The notes beneath the pieces are model-generated. The model ran no database searches. It was not told where the DNA came from and worked only from the letters and a program-made list of their open reading frames with translations. 23,062 nucleotides of DNA, from the NCBI GenBank assembly GCA_036897095.1, contig JAYMSP010002653.1, forward strand, positions 1 to 23,062. The letters run 5' to 3'. The DNA comes from Plantago elongata (lineage: Eukaryota; Streptophyta; Magnoliopsida; Lamiales; Plantaginaceae). Below, piece by piece: positions 8,601 through 20,500 of this stretch. Positions within the stretch are counted from its first letter, which is position 1, and each line of letters begins with the position of its first letter. The position numbers were made by a program, and so were the translations under genes.

Positions 8601-10550
8601 AGGTAACAAAGTTGTCATTTATGTCTGTTTTCAAGCTTATGGAAGTAGCTTTCAAATCAAATTCCATAATTGACCAACTGCAACGTTTTGTCATTTTATA
8701 AAAGTCTCAAGGCAATATCCGTGAAATATCTCACCATCACTTCTTTATATGATATTTACTTGTTTATTTTTTTCAACCTTTTTCTTAACATGAATCTTAC
8801 TGGGATGTGCTAGTGTTGATTAGCAATTGTCGTATACTTTTATATAGTTTTTAAAGTCCAGAGTAAGACAATCGTTCAATAATCAATTGCGTCGTGTTAT
8901 GGTTAACTAATGTAATAATGCACAAAGAAATAAAAGGGAAGATATCCTTTTCTCAAATTATCTAAAAGGATAAACATTATACTTATGTTTATTAACACCA
9001 TCATTCGATCATACAGGTCCTTAACTTATGGGAGTTCTTTTTAAGAGACCATATTTGTAGTTATATAGATAGACACGAGACAGTTTTAAGTGTATACGTA
9101 AATGTTATATAATAATCGTACATTATTATATAAATATTAAATCGTGCAACACAAGTTATATACTGCATTCACAAACTACAATTCGAAATGTTTGTGATGA
9201 AATTGTGAACATTGAAATGTTGATAAGATTTGTGTATTTAGGTAAAGAGAGATGTAAGTTTGACATCATATAATACGTCCTTAATTTGCAAATATAGCAA
9301 GGGACAAAAATCCCCCTGTTAAGGGACTGAAAAGACAGAAAATTTAGTTACTCTTAGTCGGCCATTAATTGCATCTGGGTCCACTTGCCTACCTAATCTT
9401 GCAACATTGCACCACTTTTTCCTCAGATATGTACAACTTTTGCATCTTACCCTTCCTAATCTAATTTTTCCATATTAGACTGCAACCCTGATTTCCTAGC
9501 ATGTTTTAAGGAGCATTTAGATGAAATGCTTCATGAGTTCTTTGAGTACTTCTAACTAAAAGTCACCCATTTTATGAGCATAAGACTTGGACTTTTTGTT
9601 GTGAACATTTCACATATGCCACAGTGATAGTTTGACGGATTGAGTATTTGTTTGGTTCAGATTTAAAATTTAATTTTAATTGAATTAGATACAATCATAT
9701 TCGTTTAGTCAATTTGAATTGGAACATTACTTACTCAAATAGAAATCAACTCAATACCTCAATTCCTTATATTTTATACCAAATATAAATTTTAACAACT
9801 CAACAATTTAGTCACTACTCATCAAGTCACCCCAACTCAAATGGGTTCGATTACAATTTTGATCCAAACAGCCACTATTCATCGAGTTTGACTTGAGTTG
9901 GCTCAGATTGAATCGCTAATGAATTGAGCTTTATTTCGCCTCATTTAAGCTTTGGACTTTGGTCAAGCCTGATACACAGAAATACCTATATACTATGTTT
10001 TAAAAATAATCGAACATAGTCTCGCATATACTCAACTCAATAACAAAAATCAAGTTAGGATTAAACTCGACTCGAACACCCTTACTCGTGCAACAATGAA
10101 TCGAGTCGAGTTGAACCCTCAAATACAACTCTCCCCGCGTCTATTAAAAATAAAACTATATATAACTCCGCCAGTAGTCATAAGTGATGAAAGTCAAGAC
10201 GGTTAATGAGTCTCTAATCCTCCTCTTTTAATACACTAGCACGGCATGGGAAAACTATTACAAAAACCAAGTTCCCATATAGTAAGTTGTAAGCTTTTCT
10301 CCACTAGAAGTGGCTAATACATGACACAAACCATAAAAAGGACATCCATTAAAGAAAGTTTGAGTGTGAAATGCTAAAGAAAGTTACTACACAAACAAGG
10401 CAAGGTTTTGCACCCCCTTTACTTAACCTTTCGTACACATACTTGAGACACAAGTTCCCCATATGTTTTGTTGTACACAAACTAAACTTGTCATTTGTCA
10501 ACACAAAAATGTCAACCAAACGAAAACACCTTTCACCAACTAACTCAACT
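8600..10550. other. Intergenic AT-rich region without recognisable genes
   Basis: No supported coding region. It contains an AT-rich inverted repeat at 9105-9133 and, at about 9640-10125, repeat-like DNA rich in CTCAACTC/GAGTCGAG words. There, AGTCACTACTCATCAAGTC (near 9811) recurs as AGCCACTATTCATCGAGT (near 9869), suggesting decayed transposon material. The last 150 bp or so are the promoter of the peptide gene downstream, with two GTCAAC (W-box-core-like) words at 10497-10502 and 10511-10516. Confidence 0.6.
9105..9133. repeat. Perfect inverted repeat, 12-bp arms and 5-bp loop
   Basis: TTATATAATAAT at 9105-9116 is followed by CGTAC and then its exact reverse complement at 9122-9133. The arms are pure A/T in a very AT-rich stretch, so chance or a local DNA-folding role are both possible. 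Confidence 0.8.
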
Positions 10551-10555
10551 CCATG

Positions 10556-10565
10556 TATATAAAAA
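10556..10565 (+). promoter_or_regulatory. TATA box of the IDA-like peptide gene
   Basis: TATATAAAAA lies about 80 bp before the start codon. That leaves a predicted leader of about 50 nt (pyrimidine-rich, no ATG) if transcription starts around 30 bp downstream. Position and consensus are good for a plant core promoter. Confidence 0.7.
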
Positions 10566-10643
10566 CCTTTTCAGCTGCTTACCTTCTCATTTCAACTCTT
10601 TCAAACCCCTTCTTGTACCTCTTTTCCCCAATCAACTTCAAGA

Positions 10644-10880
10644 ATGGGAAAAACTCCATTTTTAACACCGATTCTACTGGTCTTTTTGGTCGTGTTTACG
10701 CCTAATAATCATGCAGAGTGTGTTAGGGACACTCAAGTGTTCAAGATCAAGCCAGAGGGCAGAAGTTCGCCTCCGGAGAGTTTGTTTGAGTTGAAGCCAA
10801 AAAGAGTGCCTATACCTCCTTCCGGACCGTCCAAGAGGCACAATAACATCGGCGTTGATGGAAGAAAACGTTTTCCTTGA
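10644..10880 (+). CDS. IDL: IDA-like (IDL) secreted signalling peptide precursor
   Basis: This intronless ORF encodes 78 residues. Residues 1 to about 24 form a signal peptide: MGKTP, a hydrophobic core FLTPILLVFLVVF, then a likely cut after NNHA. A variable middle follows, then the conserved core at 56-67, PIPPSGPSKRHN (nt 10809-10844), preceded by LKPKRV. This is the EPIP motif of the INFLORESCENCE DEFICIENT IN ABSCISSION family, whose 12-14-residue mature peptides bind HAESA-type receptor kinases in the apoplast and control organ shedding, lateral-root emergence and stress responses. As known for the family, the central Pro is usually hydroxylated and the terminal Asn is the mature C-terminus. 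Gly replaces the Ala of IDA itself (PSAPSKRHN), which I recall from some IDL members, so this is better called IDL than IDA. An 11-residue basic tail follows the core. It has its own TATA box and no coding neighbour for several kilobases. Confidence 0.9.
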   Translation: MGKTPFLTPILLVFLVVFTPNNHAECVRDTQVFKIKPEGRSSPPESLFELKPKRVPIPPSGPSKRHNNIGVDGRKRFP

Positions 10881-10899
10881 AGACGAAAGAATGTATAAC

Positions 10900-12690
10900 G
10901 CATACATACGAGTACAGGAAGAGGAAGATTCAGTGATCTCTTCATCTAATTATTGATATGGAAGTTATTGAAAAATAATTACTAGGACATGAGTAGCAGA
11001 GGATTACATTTACTGTTCATGTGAGTATTTCTTTGAATAGTGATTTTTGACATGTTGATGATATATAGTTATAGAAACACCTTTTTTCCTTTTTCCTTCT
11101 TTTTTTGGGTGAGAGTTCAATAGTTGGATCGAGATACATTGATTGAGCTATACATCTGGCTCATGGAAATATTTCTTCCGTGATTTCATTATGGAGATAA
11201 ATTAAATGTGTATTATATACTCTCGTGTATTTCTAGTTTTATATACTTTTGGGAAAATCGAGTAATATCAAATATTTAATTATAAATATTGTATATATAG
11301 TTAAAATTTTACTTAATTTTTTTAATTGAACATATATAGTATTTGTAATTAAATATATCTAATGTATCTTTTGTTTGTATAATTGTATCAAAGATGTAAT
11401 CTTACAAAGTGTGTAATCGATTTTACACACACATATATATAATATTTGTTTTTAAATGGATGTGATTAGGTTTTAATTACACTCCTTCGGTGTGGAACTT
11501 AGTTGTCATAATCTAGTTTCCCGTACGATTAAGAAGGAAGTTTGTCATTGTAGAGATTTTATGTAATATTGGAAGATGATTAGGGATCAACATTGAAGGG
11601 CCGATTGTCATAACATTTAAATCGATCTATTTGATTCGATAAAAATACACTTTAAATATCACATTTCAATTCATTACAAACACAATTTCATCAAAATTTC
11701 ATCTAAATGACCATTTGAGTGCCATGTCAATCAGTCCCATGTAATTGTGATGAAATTCCACATCGATTTGAATGTTCAAACATAAACTGTATGCTAATAC
11801 ATTTGTTAATTCAGTGCGTATATCAACACCACTCGTGCTTCAATCTATGCCTATATTTATCCTTGTTTTGGTGATGAGAAAATAGGCTCAGCTCGTGGTC
11901 CATTTTATTCTCCATTTGGCACTATCGAGTGAGTCAACTATTAAGTAATTAAATTATATGTACATTTGTGAAATAAAACAATTGTGAATTGACTACTTAA
12001 ATATGAATATGCTCAGCTCAATTTAATTATTCTAAGCGTGCAAGTTGCAATTGCAACTTGCCATGTAAACAACTGAAAGTCGCAAAATCGGCAGGCTAGC
12101 TAGGATAATTTTGGATGGGAAAATCTCGTGAAAATTCTCAACATGATAGAATATCATATTTTCAATCCAAGTTTTTGGTACAGTACATATATCATTTATA
12201 CCAATGTGCTATAAACTGTAGCATTATTTTCTTTCGAAAACAAGCATATTACAATATTAGCTCATTTTACTATATAAGTTCATATTTACTATTATTTTTT
12301 CAGTTCTATGAATTTATTTTTTATAAAAAACTTTTTACATGAACGTGTAACTTTTTAAACAAACTAGCTAAGAAACTAGCTGGTTTGAAAAGCTAATCAA
12401 ATTAGCTTGTTAAGAAAAAAGCTACCAACTAACTTTGGATCTAATTTTATTAAACAAAGCATAAATTAATATGATTGACAACCTCTTCAAGACACGGATA
12501 AATATCATATATTCATATCTCAAACATTATTATAAATATTAATATCTTTAGTTTCAAACATCAGTTTTTAAAAATTATAATAATTTGCATCAACCTGAAT
12601 ATGATATAAAAACCTACAAGTCGATAGTCAAACAAAGGTCATAGTCAGTCTGTCTAGAGAGATGGTCGCCCGAATGGTACCCATATTGCT
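10900..12690. other. 3' flank of the peptide gene and intergenic AT-rich DNA
   Basis: No supported gene. The first 100-200 bp are probably the peptide-gene 3' UTR, though no strong polyadenylation signal stands out. The rest is AT-rich and includes a perfect palindrome at 12040-12061 and a cluster of AGCTA/TAGCT words at 12360-12425 that may be transposon debris. Confidence 0.6.
12040..12061. repeat. 22-bp perfect palindrome
   Basis: The half-site GCAAGTTGCAA is followed at once by its exact reverse complement, with no spacer. Unlike the AT-only inverted repeats nearby it has mixed composition, so chance is less likely. No flanking terminal repeats were seen. Confidence 0.9.
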
Positions 12691-12699
12691 AACTGAAAT

Positions 12700-13018
12700 A
12701 GGAAAGAAGGTTTAGACCATTTTGAACTGGTATGTCAAAAACAAACCAAACTGAGATTCAACTTGTTTAGAAGGTTGGTCGTGATGGGTCAACCTCTAAA
12801 TTTATTTTTTTAGAGAGTATAAATACATATTTATAGTAGAGAGCTTCTAAAGACATTTAGGAAAGAAGGTTTAGACCATTTTTAAACTGATATGTCTAAG
12901 ATAAATCAAACTAAGATTCAACTTGTTTAGAAGGTTGATCGTGATGGGTCAACCTCTAAACTTATTTTTTAGAGAGTATAAATACCTCATATTTATAATA
13001 GAGAGCTCCTAAAGACAT
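12700..13018. repeat. Tandem duplication, two copies of about 159 bp
   Basis: Copy 1 (12700-12858) and copy 2 (12859 to about 13018) share long near-identical blocks: AGGAAAGAAGGTTTAGACCA, AGATTCAACTTGTTTAGAAG, GTGATGGGTCAACCTCTAAA and AGAGAGTATAAATAC. They differ by scattered substitutions and small indels. Each unit carries a TATAAATA word. No coding content. Confidence 0.9.
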
Positions 13019-13232
13019 ACCACTGACACATTGAAAAGCCTGGATCTCCAAACTAGACATAGAGGGGACTTAGTTACCCTTACGTTGTAGAGGTTCGATA
13101 CTAAGGACGCGGAGGTCGAACCATCCCATTACCCAAGTTGTCTTTGGACTTGGTATGCTTTAGTCTTTGGTTGGCATGACATCAGATCAACGAGACTGAC
13201 AGCAGAACGACATGAATATGACAACCGGATGT

Positions 13233-13510
13233 AACTACAAAAAATTTGTTCTAATACAACTCTTAAATTTTACGACTCTTATAAAGGATCGTAAAAATGA
13301 ACTATTAAAAGGTATTAAAATTAACTCAAAGAAGAAAAAATAATATGAACCCTAACTTTGCAATCCTTTTTCAATTTATACTTCAAACGGAAATACGATA
13401 TAAATGTGACTTAAATTTGCATCATTTATTAAGAGTTGTAATTTTTAAATATGACTCTTATGTACATGATACGACTCTACGTATCGTATTAGATTAAATG
13501 TTTTGTAGTG
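13233..13510. mobile_element. CACTA-like MITE with 3-bp target duplication
   Basis: The 278-bp element starts AACTACAAAA (first base apparently mutated from C) and ends TTTTGTAGTG, the complement of CACTACAAAA. Direct TGT copies flank it (13230-13232 and 13511-13513), the 3-bp duplication typical of the CACTA (CMC/EnSpm) superfamily. The inverted similarity continues inward (left ATTTGTTCTAATAC, right complement ATTTAATCTAATAC). Several subterminal copies of an ACGACTCTTA-like word occur on both strands, as expected for transposase-binding sites. There is no transposase ORF. Confidence 0.75.
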
Positions 13511-13852
13511 TGTAATCCGTCACCTTAATTCGATTTAGTTCAGCAACAGACTTAAAAAGGTACATGTCAAACCATATGTAATATTTATAGATGAACATAC
13601 GATATAAGGTTGGATTAGTAAACACGTCATTTTTGTAGCTAAATACATGATGTGGATTGCAAAAAACTGGTCAATTATATACGTGCAACTGGTGCAAGTA
13701 CAAGTATAGAACCCATCCCCAATATGTTCGTTCCTACGATATAACTTCCTGACATTAACGAGGGAAGGCAGTATATAACTTCATCGGACCACAAATTGGA
13801 ATTGCCAAATGTAACCATCTAGCGATTGAATAGAGTTGTTTACTAGAATAGA

Positions 13853-13985
13853 ACACTCGGGTTTCCAAATGGCGCTTTGTAGACAATGTCACACTTGGAT
13901 TCAAATGGAGTTTTATAGAGACGATGAAATCATGAAAACCTACGATGTCATACTTAGTTTCAAAACATCGCTTGTAAAAACCGGA
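13853..13985. repeat. Three degenerate copies of a roughly 37-bp unit
   Basis: Similar segments start at about 13853 (ACACTCGGGTTTCCAAATGG), 13891 (ACACTTGGATTCAAATGG) and 13950 (ATACTTAGTTTCAAAACA). Each continues into a G(C/T)TTTGTAGA-like stretch and two run into ATG. The similarity is weak and judged by eye. Open frames across it on both strands look incidental. Confidence 0.4.
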
Positions 13986-14076
13986 ATCAAACAAAATTGG
14001 CTGCAACACATGCATCCGCTATACGAGACTCCAACATAACAAACTCGACTCAGGTCTTGAATTATAGTTTAACTAG

Positions 14077-14142
14077 TCTCATATTGCAATGAGTCAAACT
14101 AAGGAAGGGTCTCATATTGCAATGAACTAAACTAAGGATGGG
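14077..14142. repeat. Two tandem 33-bp repeats
   Basis: Units at 14077-14109 and 14110-14142 both begin TCTCATATTGCAATGA and end AAACTAAGGA(A/T)GGG, differing at only a few bases. They lie in gene-free DNA downstream of the PRAF gene. Confidence 0.9.
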
Positions 14143-14549
14143 TACTGTTAACTAAGCAATTGGTACCCACAAACTGTAAGCATAAACAATGGGGTTGTAT
14201 TCACAACTACCAAAACTTGAAACCTTAGCATTAGTTTAGCTCAGTGCTAAACAAGACAAACTAAAACCTAGACATACAACAGGCACCACATCAATGAGTA
14301 TCTAATATTTTCCTATGATAATCAGCGACTTCAACGGCAGATGATAGGCAATCTATATACACTACTCCAATCTGACAATAAATACCGCCTGGATGCCCTT
14401 AGAGGCGAGAAATAGCAAAAGAAAAGGAGACAAACAGGTAACAAATTCGACAACATGGCCAAAAAATTAGGTGGGGTTTGCTTCATCCAATTGCTTTTGT
14501 GTTTACTTCAGCTCAAGAGTAAACCTTCACAACATGTGTTGTTACTTAC

Positions 14550-17500
14550 CTAAATCTGGGAAGAAGGTGAAACACCTCCGTCCGATCTTCGACCAGCCTG
14601 GCCAGAAACTGATGACTTGTCAGATCCCCGCACATTATATTTCTCATAAACCTTCTCTCGGTTCTCTGACCACCATGTTTCCGCTTGGTGTTCCCCAAAT
14701 CGCCTCCGGCTGCACAAAGAAAAAATGGGTTCATAAGTCATAACGTTGAGTAACTTGCACATGAACAACCTCATGGCAGTATATCCTTAAAAATTTACAG
14801 TGATCCACTTCAGAAGATGTACAATGTTAAGTAGAAAGTCAAGAAGAAACAAGAGCTGATGTTCACATACCTGAAGCGTACGCGTTTAAGTTCTCTAGTT
14901 CCATCACGAAGGGCTACAAGGGTTATATAGACACCCGGTTCATACTGTTCGATCCATTCAGCTTCAATCTGGCTAGCATTACCAGGAACCACTGAATTTC
15001 TTGGTTTCATGCCATTTTCACTGTCCTGGTATGAGGATTCTTTGGTATCACCACAATCTGACACGCTGCTCCTGTACGACTGGATGCTGTCACGACCATC
15101 ACGAATCACGGAATCAAAACGTTCATTTGTTCCATTAGAGGTGGCCAACCCATGTCCGTTGCTCCCAGAATCTCCACGAAGCAACTCAGATGAATTCTGC
15201 ATTCCTTTTGAAGTACCTGAATCAATCTTATCTCCATTTTCACCAGGATATTTTATCCCGTTGGTTTCTAATCCATTTGGCTGGTAAACAAGTTTGAGGC
15301 TTTCAGGGTCATAAGCCCCGGGTGGCAATCTCTCTGCCATATCTTTGAGCTGCAACATCAAGTAATTACAGGTCACTAAAGAACATGTTAAACCACTTCC
15401 AATACGGATAATACAAAAATGGTTTATGAGCAGCTGTGCAACTAGAAATAATTCCTGGATGGAGAGAAACATATTTCTGAACTTTCTTATCTCCCTTAAA
15501 GGTCCATTTCTGAGGTCCTGGAGTCTACGCTATTCAAGTTCACGTTGGAGCTGAACTATGGGAAGCCCACCAGTTGTGCTTGTTCATATAAAGAATATAG
15601 AACTGTACTAGGGTAGAAATTGGGGATTTAGGTGGTCACTTTTAAGCCTGTCCTGCATTGAAAGTTTGGGCATTGTGATTTCTAGCAATATACCTCATGT
15701 CATTTTCTTCATAAGTTTTGTTCTTTATTTTGGGTCTCTTGAGATCAGTTGATACTATTCTTCACTCAACTTCAATTCTTCAACAAAATAAATCAGACGA
15801 ACCGTTTCAAAAAAAAATAAAAAAATCAGACCAATTTGTAATATATTCTGAATTCTGATTCACAACATCCTGTGAGTTGACTTAGTTATCAAACAAATAC
15901 ACTTATATATTATTCAATTTTTGGTATACGGAAATTAACTTTATTTCTGTTATATCCTGACTTATGTTATTATATTTTTACCAGGGCATATTGCATTATC
16001 GACATCAAACATGTGTTCAGGATAGATATCATAACATACAAATGCATGTATGATGCCTGGATGTGAAACCAAACCTAACCTGCGCTGTAAGTGACTTGAT
16101 AACGTCTTTTGCTGCTTTACATTTAGCGGATTCCTCTGCAGCTAAAATCATTGCTTCCTGAGATTTCTTATCTGATTTTTGGATCTCCAACTCTTGAAAT
16201 TCGCATTTACTTTTGAGGCTCTCCACCTAAAAATCAAGTCATTAGAGCATGAAAGTAAGTGGTAATATCTATTTCTGAAATCTGATCCTGAGAAACATAC
16301 AACTTTTGTCATTAAAGATGTACCTGCAAACGCAATTTATGCACTTCCTGATTCAGAAGCTCATTTGTCTTTTTTAAACTATCTGTTATGCTTTTGGAGA
16401 AGGAAAGCCCTCCGGTTGTGGGAACCGGTGTTGCAGATCTTGGAGGGCTTGGTTTTCTTGAGAAAGGTGACACAGCCCTTGAACTATAATTAGAGGGTGT
16501 ATGAATTGGCTTTGGAACCATTCGGCGTGTATCTAACATGACAGCATCTCTGAGTTGCGATAAAGATACTTGTGAGGAACGGCCTATGGAGAAAGTATCC
16601 GATTTCTTTCCTTGCTTGGCTGCTTTTGTATCCAACTGTTTAATCAAGTCAAAGTTAGACGGAGTTCCCGACTTGACCAGCCTTAAATCAGCCTTATCTA
16701 ATCTATCTTTATTTTCCCCAGAGAGCCGTGGCACGGAATTTCTCCGACTGTGAACTCCTGCCTCAGCAACCTTACTTAATTTAACAAAACATGAATCACA
16801 GACACGGTGTGGTTTGCTGGGATTAGGTGCAAGTGCGGCACGAAGTGCTTTTTTGGAAGTGCATGAATGGCAGTGTACTAATCCGCAATTATAGCAATTA
16901 TGCCTCTTTCTTGTGAAGCCGAAAGCTTGTCTACAAGCGGAGCACTGGGACTGCTCGGCACCAGAAACCCATTTATGAAGACATATGGCAGAACTGTAAT
17001 TTGAACCACATGCAATAAATTTAACGTGCCTGTCCTTCAAAGCTTCAACTAAAGTTGGTGATTTTCTGTCTTCTATATCTCCGTGGCCTAATCTCCCGTT
17101 CGCTCCTTTTCCCCAAGTGTAGACCTCATTTTTGGATGTCAAAACAGCCACATGATACGCACCACAAGATATTTCTTCAACAGATTCTCCCGAAAGCTTG
17201 TCGGCAACCAAACATGGCATTTTGCCGTCTGACTGAGGATTCCCAAGTTGGCCATACACTGTACTTCCCATAGTGAAAACACGCCCAGATGTAGTTAAAC
17301 CAACTGTCAAACTGTGCCCACATGCAATTTTGTGAAAGTTGTGATCAATAAGTGCAGGAACACAAGTGGGCTTCAGTCGTGGTTCTTTGTCACCATGTCC
17401 AAGACGATTTTTATCCCCATCACCCCAAGTAAACAACTTCCCGGATGAAAAACTAGCACTAGATTGTGTTACAATAACCTCAACCACAGCCGCTGTATGC

Positions 17501-20500
17501 CATACTCCACATGCAACAGCTATTGTCCTCAAGCCTGACACGGAATCCACTTCTCTTGGGTACGAGACATTTTCACGATTCCCGTGGCCCAATACACCAA
17601 ACGTTCCATCTCCAAATGTGAACAGCTGTCCAGTTGATGTTATCAAAGCCGTATGCCATGGTCCACATGATACCATGGCAATCTGAAGTCCTTCGAGTGG
17701 GCCTGCAATTCTTTTTGGGATCCAGTGACTGACATCGGTGCCGTGGCCAAGGAGCCCGGCATTGTGTGTGCCATCACCCCATGTGTAAAGTTCACCGGCC
17801 ATTGTGACAGCACAAGTGTGAAACTCTCCACATGCTACAAAATCGACAGCACAAAAGGATAAGGATTCTAATAGACGAGGCTGAACTACATCTTTCCCAA
17901 TTCCATGGCCAAGCCGTCCACCCGATTCTTCACCCCAACTGAAAATTTCCCCTTGCCGCGTGACTAAAGCTGCATGCTTAACCCCACATGCTATATGATG
18001 CACGTCTAAAACAACATTACATTCTAAAGGTCTGGGAACAAGAACATCTGTTCTCGTGCTAATGGAACTGGTGTTCTTATCTGGGCCAATCTTGACAATA
18101 TTATCACAAATGACTTCGCCCCAGATATATACATCACCTAAAGCATCACAATCATCTGGAGCGGAACCATGACTTGAAGTACTGGGCGCACTAGAGACAC
18201 TAACCCGAAAAGTATCTCCACCAGATCCTTTTGCTTGCATATTTGTTTGATCCAAAGCTACATGTGACCGTTCTAACTGGACTAGATTATCTGGAGGACA
18301 ATAGCTCTTTGGGGAAGCAATTACACTTGAACTCACAGAAACCTCGGGAGAGCTAATTTCTATAGTTGCACTCACAGAACTGCTGCTTGGACTATTTGAC
18401 GTCAAATCTTTGTTGTCCTGGAATCATAAAGCAACCGTATCTTAGAAATACTTACCCACATGTTAGATGAATGAGCCGTATGTTGCAGAAAATGTGTTAA
18501 TATGAGCAATGACTCAACCAATCATATGTGTGATACATATAATAACAAACTTTTGATGTCTACTTCACAAGAGCTGCATTTTTGTGACATACAACTTGGA
18601 TGCGGAAACCCCCACTACAACTGCAGGCATAGTTAAGAGATCCGTGTATGTATAAAGGGCACAGGACAACAAATCCAGGTAAAGTAATCATTCTCTAAGG
18701 TGATAAATGAGGTCCAACTCTGACCAGACATATTTCAACCTATTCAACTCCAATAATATGGTTCGGTATCGTCCACGTTATTTTACAAAATTAAGCATAT
18801 TAGTGACTTATCGTCAATTCCCGATCCAAGACCTGTAGTATCACTTGTATTGTATTATATAGTCTAAATTCCAAGTATTTAACAAGATAAATTTGTGGTG
18901 AAGTAGGCTGAACCCCAGGGAAAAAAGTATAAGCTGCAGCGAAAAAAACATACATCAAAATAGAGGCCACCATCATTCCACCCATCTATTTTTGAGCGAT
19001 CAGCTTGACCAGATGAAATCAACGCTTTGAGACCAGCTATCCAGATTTCTGCCTCGACTTTGTCTTTGCAAATCTGGAATTTTAAAATAAAAGGATTAAA
19101 TCAAATAGCACATGGACAATCCAAATGTTGACGAGAACCTGACTTGTCACCAACCAGGTCAAGGGATCTTTTCCCGTTGTTATATATGAGGGAGAAGGAC
19201 AAGTAGTCCTTGTCAGGGCGCAAATATCGTTGAAAAACAGCCTGTTAATAAGTGCACCAAGAATTAAAAAATGCATTACTAGATGTGAGGCAGGTTCAAA
19301 AGTACTGAATATGGGAAGTGCATATGGTATTATTCATCAGTTGCATAGAATAAGGTTCTCAAAATCTCACAGTTCTCTGTCCAGGGATAATTTTTGAAAC
19401 TGATGCTAACTTCAAACTTCGTTCACCACTATTAGAGATCCAAATTAGAGATGTTTCGTCCTGTACAATTCATATAGGAAAACATAAGAATTATAAAAAT
19501 AGCTAATAAGACTGAAGAGATCCTGAAAAGTGAAAAGGATTAATCAAGACAGCCAAAATCAAGAATATGACAAAGTTTCACATCTATGGAACACTAGAAA
19601 ACCTATGTTACTCAGTAAAGTTGCATATGCACTAAATTTGCCAAAATTATTAATTCATATCTATTCACTAATTCATTGTTGAAGCTATTACTAAAATGGT
19701 GGAAATTTTGAAGTTGATATAACTAATCTATACGTCATGCTCTGATAAGTTAGTAATAACGAATAAGTAACTTGATCATTATACACGAGAAATATATTGG
19801 GCTTACAATAGTTAGTCTAAACGGATAAACTTTAGGCTTTCCCTTACGACCATATTTGAGAAGTTGAGCACCCTTCTTTAGTGCAATCAATGCCTGCACA
19901 AAGTGAAAGCCATTAGTCACAAGAAATGCTGAATTAAAAATCATTGGGTAAGAATAAAAAATTAAATAAAAATGAGATGAGCATATCTTAAAGTTAGGAA
20001 GCAAGGTGTTTTAAGATTATGGAATCTCTATACCCTTTTGAATTACATTGTGCACGTTAATAATCACAATCCTCAATATCACTCAGAACCTAGTTGAATA
20101 TCATGAGGATTTCACAGGTAGGATGGCATCTTGAAACCACAGCTGTATAGCCTATTAAGTACAGATCACTTCAATGGATAAACGGCCATTTTGCAAATAT
20201 ATTGCGCTGATATGGATCCCAAATTAATATATAATAGGTATATCCATAAATAGCCTGTCTCAGTGGCATCTGCGTTCTTAGTCAGTAGTCAGTTTTATAT
20301 TGCCTGTGCCTGACTAAAAGGACAAATACAAAAAAAAAAAAAAGGAAGCCTGGAGTACATCATGTTTTTTCCACTCTTGCTGTTGACTTAGTAACTATCA
20401 AGCAGTCTCAACTAGTCTACATATGCTTAATTGTTTAGCACTTTGAAGCAGCACGTTCGGCAGTTGATGATCGATCCCTGTCCAAGTATGAATACAGCCT

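Noticed and set aside
10371..10562. Small ORF just upstream of the IDA-like gene
   Set aside because: It ends inside the TATA box of the next gene, has no domain, and lies in promoter-like DNA.
12360..12425. AGCTA-rich cluster as a hAT-type MITE end
   Set aside because: No convincing second terminal repeat or 8-bp duplication could be found nearby.
13755..14039. Overlapping ORFs of 67 and 86 codons on both strands
   Set aside because: They come from weak tandem repeats and show no domain, promoter or splice context.
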